Source: Notamacropus eugenii (Eukaryota > Chordata > Mammalia > Diprotodontia > Macropodidae). From it: a DNA stretch of 64,000 nt. The DNA lies in the NCBI RefSeq assembly GCF_028372415.1, contig NC_092875.1:33994817-34058816 (forward strand), read 5' to 3'. A program made the translations under genes and the position numbers. Below, piece after piece: positions 1 through 12,500 of the stretch (the stretch's first letter is position 1; every line of letters begins with the position of its first letter). The notes under the pieces were generated by a model. The model was not told the DNA's origin. It saw nothing but the letters and a program-made list of their open reading frames with translations, and searched no databases.

Positions 1-455
1 AGATTTGGAGCTGGAAGAGTCTAGAACACGTCTAGTCCAGCTCCCTCATTTTGTAAATGAGGAAAGTGAGAAACAGAGTGAATAACTAACTTAGGATTCT
101 ATCTCTAACCATTCAGGAAACCTCAGGTATCAGCCAGTGTTGACTCCCTCCTCTTACAGATGAGGAAGCTGACTTGGATGCCTTATTACAAAAATCATTC
201 TCTTTTTCATCTTGAAGAATTATCCAAATTATTCTCTATTGAATTAACTGTGCCCTGAAAAACTTTTGGGAGTCATTATAATTATAGGTGATATTTTATT
301 CACTTGACTGTTCACTTGAAGTTTCTTAGAGTTCCAGAACTCTTTCCCTCAGGTGAAGGGGGATGTTGTTACCAGTTTTTTCAGGGTGCCATCAGTTAAG
401 GGCTTTCCTGTCTCCTTGTACACAAAGTGTCTAGTTTTATTGTCCTCTATTACAG

Positions 456-592
456 AATATGACAGTGACAGCTCTTGTCACTACAAAGTGGAGCTCAGCT
501 ACGAAAATTTCATCACCTCAGGCCCAGACCCCCACCCACCTCCCATTGCAGATGATGAGAGCGATGATGATGATGATGATGACATCCCTCAG
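456..592 (+). CDS. HECTD4: HECTD4 window exon 1
   Basis: Acceptor ctctattacag, donor gtaaga. Two bases complete a codon from an exon upstream of the window. The exon encodes an acidic stretch ending in DDESDDDDDDDIPQ, the Asp run being written mostly with GAT codons (about 563-581). Ends in phase 0. Confidence 0.9.
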
Positions 593-3500
593 GTAAGAGT
601 GATGCAGCCACAGGGAGAAGGCAGGAAGGGCTCGACTGTAGCAGCTGTGAAACATATGGAAAGGGAGGAGACTGGGAAGGAGTTCCTTGGATGAGAGGGG
701 TAGAAGATGGAAAATGGGAGACAGTGGCCAAGCCAGGTCTGGAGGCAGAAGGGTTTTTAGTCATATAGTCTGACTTTGAAAAGCATCTCTGATTTATAGA
801 TTTAACAAACAAACCAATTTCAAAGCAGTCACAAGATTCTGGCTTACTCAAGGCAGGAGGCTCTTTTGCCTGTACAGATTCAGGGTGTCAAAAAAGGATG
901 TATCTTGACATGGACTCAATAAAGTTGGCTTTCCAGAGCAAATAAGGAAACCATCCTTAATCCAGCTATTCCCTCCCCCACCAAGTGGGAACTGTGTTCT
1001 CCACTGGTGGTCTGTAAACTTTGTACTCACACCTTATGACCTGGCATTAGGGGAGACGTGTTGTGGATGAAGAATGGGTAAGTCAGTAAAGAAGTAAGGA
1101 CTGGAAACTGCAACTGCCCACTGACCCTCACTTATCCTCTCATGGTCTGTTTGCCTTCTCTTTCCAGGAGGACCACTATGCCTTGCTTGTGAAAGCCTGG
1201 GAAACCAAAGTTTTTCCAACCATTAGAAGACGCTTCCGTAATGAAGCTGAGAGAAAGTCAGGCCTGGACCAGATTAAGGGGGCTCTGCAACTAGGTCTGG
1301 TGGCCCCTTTATTTACTTTGTTTTCTTTTGGGGTAGTTTGGAAAGAGGAAATGCAAAGGCATGAACTCCCCATAAGAGAAGTGGAGAGAGGCCTTAGCTT
1401 GCTCCTCCCACCTTGGCATCCTTTGCCTGCAGCAATTTTTGTTCCGAGTGTCTGGTTCTCATTTGCAGCTCTCTCCAGAGCCATGTTTTAGAAGGATGTA
1501 GCTCAGTGTATAAGGCCTGGAAGGTTTAAGAATTGTTCACCTCATAGGGTCAGAGAGGTTTTGCTAGCCCAAGAATAGTGCAGGTTTTGCCCTTAGATGG
1601 TATATTAACAGTGAGTGTTCAGTGTTCTGGGCCCTGAAAATTGCTGCAGACAGCTTATTCCTATTTTTAGTCCCTTCTGTTTCTCTTCTTATGTTTCCTC
1701 TTCTTGATAAACATCTGCTTTACAGGAGAAGAAATGCCCTTTTACAAGGAGTGCTGGGCCTCTTTTTATAGGGATAAAATCTAGACTAAAGGTTCAATTC
1801 AGATCCCAGCAAGGGATGCCAGGATCTAATCTCCTCCCTCCTCCATGTAGGCTGAGGGCCACAGCCTTCTGAAAGCCTTGCATTCATTTCCTCTTAATGC
1901 AAATTCACCCAGTTCCAGCACCATGTCCACGAGGGACTGTCACACACTCAACAACTGTTCTCCATCTGGATTTCAGACTTTGACTTTACTGCTGCTCTTC
2001 CCAGATGTCGGGATAGCAATGGCAATAACTGGACATGCCGTGGCATTGGTGACTTCTTTGCTGTTACCCAGTGTTTTCAGATGTTGATCCTTATTACAAG
2101 TGAAAGATTTCAACAAACCATTCTGCAGGCATGTATTAAATGCCTTTTAAGGGCCAGGCACTGTGCTGGGTATCAGGGGTGCCAGGGCAGAAACAAAATA
2201 GCCTTTGTCCTCGAAGACCTTCCCTCCTACTAGGAGGGGATAATCACAGTTTTAGAGCAATGTATAATCTTTCATAAGTACAACATTTATATAATAATCT
2301 ATAATATTTATATAATCTTTTTATCCCTAAAAGATTATAGGAAATAGAGATAGAAAAGACCAGCATTAACACACAAAGTTTCTCCCTCTGCCGGGATCAG
2401 AAAGAAAGCCTGCTGTTGTGTTGTCTTAGACCATGGTTCCCCTTTTCCTCTGATTTCTAGGCTATTTTTTTAACCACTTATCCCAATATAGTTCACTGGA
2501 TCATAGATCTGGACTTAGAAGGGACCTTAAAAGCCTTCTGGTCCAACCAATCCATTTTACACATGAGGTCCAGAGAACTTCCGTGACTTGCATAAGATCA
2601 CATAGGTGGTAAATGGCAGGGCTTGGATTGGAATCCATCTTCTCAGACTCCAAATCCAGCCCTCTTTCCATCACTCCACATTGTTTCCCCATCTGCTCTG
2701 AGGCTTCTACTTGAGGCAACAATGGGGCTGATGCCCTGAGCTAAGAAGGAATGAAAATGATCCAACATGGAATGTGTAGTTCATATTCTCCTTCCTCGAA
2801 TCTCTGAGGCTGGATCATTTGGTGTCAGGAGGTTGTCAGGTCAAGTAGTGGATGAAGTCAGGAGACAATGATGAAGTCAGAAGACAGTGAGACCCCAGGA
2901 CTCTGATCATTTGGAGGAGTTATCCCAGCAACCAGGAGCATTGTGGTTCATGGGCTCCCAGGCCATCTGCCCAATGCTTGTGGGGAGGGTCACCGGAAAT
3001 AAGGACGGTTCTCTGGGACCCATTGTGATTCAGGCCAGCTGAACATTCTCTTTGAGTGTCAGTTCCTGGCTGCTTCCCTGTTTTTGTAAAGGTGCACGCA
3101 TTCCCAGTGATTACTCTGTAGTATGGAGGAATGAAGGAAGGAAGTTACTGGTTGGGATTTCTCCGATTGATCAGAAGATATTTTCTTTGAGAGAGAACTA
3201 GACTTCAGAGACTCCTGATCACACAAAAGAAAATCAGACTAGTCCTCATGGTTGCCTATTTTCTGGCTTAATGCACATGTGCAGGGTTTCCTGTAGGCAT
3301 GTTTTTTAAGAGTCCTTTGAAAAATGGTGTGAAATGTTTTATAGAATCCTTGAAACTGAAGTACTTTAGGGGAGGGGATGATTCTGAGCCCATGCTCTCC
3401 TCTTGTGTTGTTTCGCACTGACTTCTCTCTTAATTCTCTTAGGCGTTCTCTTAATTACAACCTCCTTTGGAATTATGCACTGCAAATTGCTACCCTTGCT

Positions 3501-6500
3501 AAGTGTTGTATGGACAGTTAATGAGCAGAGTGGTAAATGAGGAGTGGTAGGGATGACCTTTATTTAAAAGCAGATCCTTTCAAACATTTCCCTTAGCATC
3601 ATGGGAAACAGCCCAGCATCCATAGGCAGATATGATGAAGCTATGTCACATGTACCACCACTCTTCTGCCCCCCCCGCCATATTGTCCACATGGAGGCCA
3701 GCCTGCCTGTTCTTCCTGAAGAAGCACATGGCCTTCATTAGTGTCATCGTGAGAGGCTAGTGACTGTTGATCCCAGGGAGCAGGGGCCAGCCCAGCTCCC
3801 GAGCTCAGTCTGTGAGGGGAGACGCGCCCTCTCTTCATGGCAGATTTGATGTGTGTGCAGCCCTAAAGAGGCTGACCAGCCAGGGGTAGTGAAGGAGATT
3901 GAACAGGGCCAGCAACAGGGATTCAGCAGAGGGCATCTTTCTCTTTCAGGCATGGTGGACATCGCCCGGCAGACTGTAGAATTTCTGTATGAGGAGAATG
4001 GTGGCATCCCCAGAGATCTTTACCTTCCCACAATTGAAGACATCAAAGATGAAGCAAATAAGTTCACAATCGATAAAGTTCGCAAAGGTTTCTTTTTCCT
4101 TCTTGCTTTGCTAGAAATTTGAAATTGAGAATGGGCTTTTTTGATTGAGAGCAGAGTGTAGGGCCAGGGGTGGGATTGCTCAGGGGCGCAGCAGTGAGGC
4201 TTCATTCTCTGACACTCACTCTTTCTGGGCACCTCTGCTTGAGCCTCCAGCCAACCCTGAAGATTCACTAAAGACAGGCATCCTCGGGATCCCTCTCCTC
4301 TCAGCTGCACAAGAAACACAGACAGAAAATTGCAGGAGTATAGGGGAATCACCTTAGGAGGTTGGGCAGGGGCAGGGAGGGGAAGAAAGTTGCCAGTCTC
4401 TTCTGTACAGCATGTCATTTTGGGCCCCACCACCAGAGGGAAGCTCTTTGCTCTGTGGTCTGCTCACTAGGGCATGTTCAGGGCACTGCCCTTGCTTCTC
4501 TTCCCATCTTGGATCAGGCTGAGAGGTGATATTGGGTCACAGGGATCCAGGCTCTTGAATGAATCTCTCCCTCTCTTGGCCCCCAGGTCTCACTGTGGTT
4601 ACCCGCTCTCCAGACAGTAACAATGTGGCCAGCAGTGCCGTGGGGACTGCACTCCCCAAATTTGCCATCCGAGGGATGTTAAAAACATTTGGCCTCCATG
4701 GAGTTGTTCTGGATGTGGACTCAGTAAGTAAAAGACTTCCAAACATGCCTGTTCCATGCTTGAGGCTGTCTGTCTCTTTTCTCACATCATTGAGTGTGCA
4801 GCAGAGCCTATGGTGGCACCTGACCTGCTCTGGTGCCTGGAACCCTGGCAGAGGACGGGGAACAGGTGCACTGTTGTCTGTCCTGGCTCTGGTGGTCACA
4901 GCCAGTGGTCAGTCCAGACAACCTAGTTATTGAAAAGACATGTGCTCATCTTCTCCCTAAACTTCCCTGTTACCCACCCATAGGTGGGTGATTTTGTCAT
5001 TTCAGAATGAGGTAAATAAGAAGTAAATTGTTTAAAAATCAAAGAAACAAGCTAACAGCATTTATCGAGTTGCCTGCCATGCTCAGAGTTTTGTGCATAA
5101 ATATGCCTAGATTCTGGGAGAGCTGTAAAAGTTAACTAAGACAAGGCCCTTCCTTATGGCACACTGCCTCACCATCAGAAAAGTCAGTAAAATGTGATGG
5201 GAAGGATCCTGGAACAGGATCCCTAAAACAGGGTTCTTTACTTCCCCCACAAGCCTTTGGGCCTATTGCAAGTCCCTCCACATTCCCAGACTTCAGTTTT
5301 GTGTTTGGTAAAATGATGGGGTTGGAATAAATGATCTTTGAGGACCACTCCTGTTCCAAAATTCTGTGAGCTGTAAGCTAAGGATTCAGATGCAGACCTT
5401 AAGAAGAAATTCTTGATCAACTTTGAGGCTTTGCTGAATGAGCCAGGCTGCTTAATGGACCGAGTTCCCTAAGACACCCATGTAAGAAGTTAGCTCTCAC
5501 ACCTCTGTGGAGTTTAATGCAGTATATCTTTCAGGCAGAACCTCAGGACTGGCAGTGATAAACTCTGTCTTAAATACAGAATTATGCCAGCTCATAATTT
5601 CATTTTGCAATTTTAAATCATTCTGATCTATTGTAACTCAGACCTCTAATATTGGTGACTAACATGTGGTACTAACATGTTTTCCTGGTAATGGAAATTT
5701 ATGACAAATAGAAATCACTTATTAATAGAAAATCATGAAAATAGCATTGCATGAGAAGCAATAATTTATTATTATTTCTTCAGTGACTTGGCTTCCTGTG
5801 TTATATTGATTTCTAAGTATAGTTTTATTTATTATTTTACTCTCTGGCATTTGGATCCCAAATATATCTGTACGATTCCATTCTGTGCCTTAATGACCCC
5901 AAAATAGAGATCAGTGATCAAACAGGTACCCAGTTGTGAGAGTATCAGCAATGTTAGGAACATGCAACTTGGCCTTATTGTAAAGCAATAAACTCCACTG
6001 GCTCCCAGTTCCTTCTGGCATTCTTTGTCTGGCGTTCCAGGTCCCCTCTCCTACTTTTACCCTCCTTGGCCATCTCGGGCCCATCTTATGCCTAGACTGT
6101 GCCACCTCTTTCTCCCTTCTGCTTCTCAGTGTCACTGATCTAATATGTGAGACCTTTCCTGATCCCTCCCCGAAAAAATGATCTTGTATCCATCTGGCAT
6201 CTTTCATATGGAACGTCTTTATATATACATTTTCTCCCTTGATAGGACAGTAACTTCTCCAGGGGAGGGACTTTCATTTGTTTGTGTATCCTTGGTCCCT
6301 GGCACCTTGTAGGTGCTTAATAAATGCCTGTGGATTGATTCCATCTATAAGCAATAACATAAACGGCACTTTAAAAAAGTTTAATATAGTTTGTGAAAAG
6401 ACATCTTGATAAATTAAAATTTATCTCCATTGCCTGACTGGATCTGTTTAGTTTTTTAGACTATCCATTGGTATGTGGCTAACACATATTTAAATTTTCC

Positions 6501-9500
6501 TCTCATCCTTATACTCTTTTTTTCCATTTCTATTTTAAATATTTACAACTAGTATTTCAACCATATTTTATCTAGAAGTTTAAAATATTCTTCATTTTTT
6601 TTGAGTCAGTCTCAGTGTTTGTTGTGTTTTGCTCTTTACCAAAAAAAACCAAGCAAACATTTGAAAATATTGTGTATGGCCTTTTTCACAAGTGTAATGT
6701 ACTGTTGCCTTCCCTATCAAATCATTTATTTGGTAGTAAAATTGACTGCTGGCTAGAAGAAGAGGATTGAAAAATCTGGAGGGGAGAATAAATATGCATA
6801 TTTTCAAACTTGCAAATAAAATCAATATTCAGGGGGAAAAACTAATAAACTTTCTTATTATTGTTGTAGGTAAATGAACTGGTGCAAGTAGAAACTTACC
6901 TCCGCAGTGAAGGAGTGTTGGTACGGTACTGGTATCCTATTGACATGTTAGAAAGGCCTCCTGCAGGCTACCGCAGGACTGCAACTAATGGCCTAGTTAC
7001 ACTGGACAACACCAACATTCAGATTCACAGGTAACTGAAAATTCCTTTAATCAGAACTTTCTGTCTAGGTCACAGGGATGGGGAACTTGTGGCCTCAAGG
7101 CCATATGTGGCCCTCTAGGTCCTCAGGTGCAGCCCTTTTAGTGAATCCAAACTTCACGGAACAAATCCCCTGAATAAAAGGATTTGTTCTATAAAACTTG
7201 GACTCAGTCAAAAGGCTGCACCTGAGGACCTAGCAGGCCACATGTATCCTTTAACCCATCCCTGATAGTCTATACAGGACTGACCCTCCTGGCAGATTCT
7301 CCTTCAGATGCCATTTAGTTCCTAAATTAATCAAGTGCTTACTGAACACTTGCTGTGTGCCCTGCACTGTGCCGGACACTTTGGGGAGATACAGAAAAAT
7401 TAGGAGGGGAGGGGCACTCAGCATGAGGGGCGTGGTAACCATGGAGCATACCCGGCCAAATGGGTGGCTGCATTTCATTGTGTGCTAGATTCGTAACTGT
7501 CTGTTAGCTTTAATAGAAAAATATCCCCCAGACATATCCCTAAATCTCAGTATGTTCCTTCATGACATGCTGAAAGCTTTTCTACCAGTAGATCTTTGGG
7601 GTTTATTATTGACAGATAATTACCATGAAAGAAAACCACTGGTTGTTGATAAGCAAAATAGGCCCCCTATCTGAAAGGGATTCCAACAGTTTGAGGTAGC
7701 ATCCCAATGCCAGGCGTTATTATTGTCATCAGTAACATGCTTTCAGCAACAGAGGAACATGACATGTCCGGCACAAACATACCCAGTGACTGAGTACTGT
7801 CCGTTGGGCAGTGCCATTGAAAACCTGACCAGGGATAAGGGTGTATGTTTCTGTGCTTTCCAAAGAGGGCTTTTCTTTTCAAATAAACATGAAGGAACCC
7901 ATCACCAAAAGAGGCTGCTGGAGCTCCTTTCCTAGGCAGAAAATGTCATTTGTTAGATGAAGCCTGAACCAGGAAGACAGTTGCCTAAAGATGAAGGTTC
8001 CCTTGTCTGTCCTGTCTCTCCGTTCTGAACAGTTTCAGTTCTTTGAAATGGGGGATGAAAGGACTGGAAGGTGGGAAGCGTTCTGATCAAAGACCTCGTT
8101 TGTTGTCCTGCTTCCCTCCATCCATGAGACATTCATGTTCACATTTACAAGCAGCCGTGCTCACAGGGAGGGGAGATACACCGGTTATTTATCCTGTCTT
8201 CCTAACACATCTTCTAAGTCTACTTTGGTTGTGTTTCTTCAGTCCTTGCATATTAATAGTACCACCTACCAACCAAAGCCTGTGGGGTGTTTCCATGGCT
8301 GCCAGGCCCTAACAGAGTCCAAGTGTTCTTGCAGTAAATTTAATTTTTGCCACTCAAGAAATATCAGTAAATAATGACCCAATCCTCTATGGCCTCCAGA
8401 GGGACTTTTGGAGACTTGAGAACTTGTGCATATTTTAAAGTTGCCTCCAAAAGACTTTTTTGTGTAGTTTTCATCTCTAAAAGGTTCCCTCCATGTGAGT
8501 GGTTAATAAAGAAAGCCCAGGTGCAGTCTAGCCAAAAGCTTAGGTGCTGGCAAGGTAGCAAGCACTTTGGGGTGGGAGGCACAATCCAGACAAGACCTAG
8601 TTGGCTATTAATGAGTGATTTTCCAAAGCCCCTGCTGTCTGCTTCTTTTGATGGCATTAAAGCCAGGTTCCTAGGGATTGAAAGCTGGCACCCTTTTTGC
8701 CCCATCTGACCCGCTTTGTTTTTACACCAACTCTGACCAAACACCCTAGGAAGTGCAGAGAGCACAGACAAAGGGTGTGCCCTGATGGGCCCCATGCTCC
8801 TTGGCCAGAGTGAGAAATAAAGTGGCAGCCATGATGACACCAAGTCATTGGGTGTTTTGGGAGAAATGACAGTCCTTAGGGTCTGGGGTTGAGGAGGGGA
8901 GCAGGAGACTTCCATCCCCCACATCCTGTGCTGCTTCTTTCCAGGGAGCTGCTGAGGTGTGAGGCCTCCCTGGCCAGGCTTTACTGTCGCATGGCCCTTC
9001 TCAACATCTTCGCCCCGAAGCTGCCTCACCTGTTTACTCGTCTGTTTCACATCCCTGCCGTCCGGGACATCACCCTGGAACACCTGCAGCTCCTGTCCAG
9101 CCAGCTCCTTGCTCCGCCCCTTCCTGGTAAAACTTCACTTGGACCATACAGTCTCCTTAGTTACTGTCATGCACAGTAGGTCTACTGCTGTACTCTGGTC
9201 AACAAATGCCTCTCCAGACTCATCCCTGGTCACAGGGTGATGCCGTGTCCATCCTCCTTGCTCTCTTGGAGATGAGGAGCCAAGTGTGAGCATCAGGAGG
9301 CCCGGGTGGAGAGACTGTTCTGGAGAACTAATCTTCCCTAATTATTGCTCTTTATTTTATTCCTGTGAAGTTGGTCCTAACGCTAACCTAGGTGCCAGGT
9401 TCTTGTGGGCCAGAGAGAGGCTAGGGAGTGTCACTTATCCACATGGTGACTAGCCACTAGCTCTTCACTATTAGGACAGTCAGAGAGTCAAACGTTCTCA

Positions 9501-12500
9501 CTGTGAAGAGCTCATTCAAGGCAGGCCGTTTCCACCCTGTGACTTCAGGTAGAGCTGCATTTAGGGAGGCCATCCACACATCCTTTTTTGGGGGGAAATG
9601 CCATGATTCCTGCTTGGGTGCTTGATTAAAAGCCTTCCAAAATAGGACTGAGACAAAATATTTTTGGCTGTCCTGGCAAATGCTGCTTGATTCTGCTCCC
9701 CAGCCCCAGGGCAAAATCCACGAACTGCAACCATCCCTCTCTCCTTCCTTTCCCCCCCCAGCTACCCAACCTGACCTGTGCAATCTGCCTTCTGATCCCT
9801 GCCCCTGCTTTACCAGAAACTTGGAAGAGGATCTGGGAGGAGGTTGGAGGAGGTGCTGGGGAGGGAGTCACACTCAGTAGAACCCTTGGTCGGCTGGATG
9901 CGCAAGTCCACGCTTCATTCGGGGCTGCACCCGGGGTAGTTGCCTCCTCCGTCCCCTCCCCACAGTCACGACGTCCACCACAGATGCATGTGCGATGTCC
10001 CCACTGGCACCAGGCCTCGTTTGGGATTCTCGAGGGCTGAGGTTTCCTTGATCTTTCCCTTCCCCTGGGCTTTGAGGCATTAAATTGTGCTTGTAGATCT
10101 TCTGAACTCCTCTCAGAATCCTCTGGTTGGGGGAGGGAAGCCAAGCCTATTGGTACCTTCCAGATGTTGCTGGTTTGGGCGTGCTTTCAGATTCAGCCTC
10201 CCAAGTGAGTGAGTGAGGGTCCTGTGGCTGCACCCACTGCCATGGGCTCTGCAGTCAGGCCCTGTTTGATTTCCTGTTTGCAGATGGCACCATCAGTTCC
10301 AGCGCTGTCCTTTTGGCCCAGTCTCTGCAGCATTGCATCCATGCCCAGAATTGTTCTGCAGCAGACCTTTTCTACCAAGGCAGCTCACAGACAGTCAGAG
10401 ACTGGCTCAATGTTGCCATCACACGTACCCTCCTGCAAGGAGAAGAGAGCCTTTTGGAACTGACAAGACAGATTTGTTCTTTCCTGCAGGTAAAAAAAAA
10501 AAATCTTTTATATAACTTTAGTGTGGTCACATTTTTAAAATAGAAGACATTAATTTGCTAAAAATTATGCTCATTTTATTCTTCATTGACTTCTTTCCTC
10601 TTCTCCAGGTGCCTTTGTACCTTGTTACCTTGTTTCCCTGTTCCTGTAGTGCCCTCTCGTCCTACCCCACCTGCTGCCAAGAGACTGCTTATCCTTTCAC
10701 TTTTTTGCCTAGCGTGAAAAGATGACATGCTCCCATTTCTGTTGGTAGCCTGTGGTTTTCATGATTAAATGTCTCTCTGCAGACAGCCCCGGAGCAGTTT
10801 CCCTCAGAAGAATTCCCAGTTTCTGAGTCCAAAGTCAATATGGATGTTAACTTCCCTGGGGCTGCCTTCGTTGTGGTGTCTTGTAAAGAAAGTCAGTCTG
10901 GATTCCGCAAAGAGTAAGTAGAAGGCCGTGGAGAGGGAGGGGGGAGATGGAGCTTGACAGAGATAGCAAAGAAACCACCAGCTGTCTCTGGTACACCTGC
11001 TGTTTCTACATCCCCTCCATTTCCAGGGGGTCACTCCTTCTTCTCTCTACTTCCTGGATAGCCCAGAGAGCCATCCCTTATGATGAAGAAGGAAAAAGGC
11101 AGTTCGGCAAAAGAGACCCCCAAACAGAGGTGGTCTTGACATTCTGTGATGCAACCGCCCCCTCGCTCTCCCACCTCAGCTGAGAAGTGGGGCCGAGCCT
11201 CTCCTTTGGTTTGGCCCTTGTGCTTTCACGACTCTTGGCTTTGATCTTTAGACTCCTTTGGGTGGGATTATGGTCTGTTTTCTTGCTCTTGCAGTGCCTT
11301 GTTCGTCTGGTCCTCTTAATTTACTGTGCACCAGTTCACATGAGCCTCCCTCTACTTCTCTACTCATTGTATTTGTTGTGTCTCATCTCTTGGTAATATT
11401 CCATTACATTCATGTACCAAAACTTGGTTAGTCTTTTTCTAGTTGATAAATCCAGGGCATTTGCTTTGGGAAGCGTTTCTTTCTGACAAATAGTCATTAA
11501 TAATAGTGATAATAGCAGCATCCACCAGAGATATTTACACAGTAAATAATTTACAAAGTACCTGCCAGAATGCTCTTTAGCCCTCACAGTAGCCCTGGGA
11601 AATAGATCATTAAAGATCCTTCCCTTTACAAATGAAGAAGCAGGCCTGTGGAGGTTAAGGGATTTCTTCAAGATTATTTCATTAGCAGATAGCAGTCAGG
11701 ACTAAAACCCAGGTCTTCTGACGTAGCATCTGATGCTCTTTCAGCCAGTCTACTTTCACAAAAGATGGTGGAAATGTGTAGGCATGATTCCATTAGCCAA
11801 GCCTCTTACCATCATCTCTATTAGAACACCTCTGTCATTGGTGTCCACTGTACACGTGACTGACTCTTCCATCACTGCTTATTCCTTCTTTCACAGCTCC
11901 TCCCTGTACAAGGCTCCATGGGCCCGTGTGCTCTTATATGGGCTCGGCCACAAAGTGAAGCGGAATGGCCAGCTCAATCTCATTGAAGCTGTCTGCTATC
12001 CACGGGATGCTTCTCCCACCAATACAGGGCTAACCCCACCTCCAACCACCAACCAGTATCCTTCTGTGATCATAGCAACTGACAAAGTCCACATCAAACT
12101 GGGTAAATCTCTTGATTAGCTTGTGGTGATTAAAGATTGTAAATCATGCTTCTGCTTTTCTTTTCAAAAATGGAAGGGATTTTCTGCCTTGCTAAGTCCA
12201 TTTCCTACTGATAAAGGAAAGGTCTGTTCAGTATGGTACACTTTGGAGAGCTGCATAATTGTGCAAAGGTCTGACAGGTGATGCACTGTTTGGTGGTAAT
12301 AGGGATGGTATGCTTCTTCTCACTTGGGATGGTTATTTGATGGTTGGAATGACTTCTTAGTATGATGGACCAAGGCAATAAATTATTTAGATTTCACCAT
12401 CCAAACTGGGTTTCATCCAGTTCTCATCCCTCAGACCTGCTGTGATTAAATTAGGCCCCAAAGTATTGGACAGTGAGAGCCATGGAAACTTGCTCAAGTC

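Noticed and set aside
8364..9083. 239-aa open frame on the - strand
   Set aside because: It overlaps HECTD4 exon 6 in antisense and otherwise covers intron. No recognisable domain; a shadow frame.
9626..10144. 172-aa open frame on the - strand
   Set aside because: Intronic, low-complexity Pro/Gly/Ser/Arg composition, no homology recognised.
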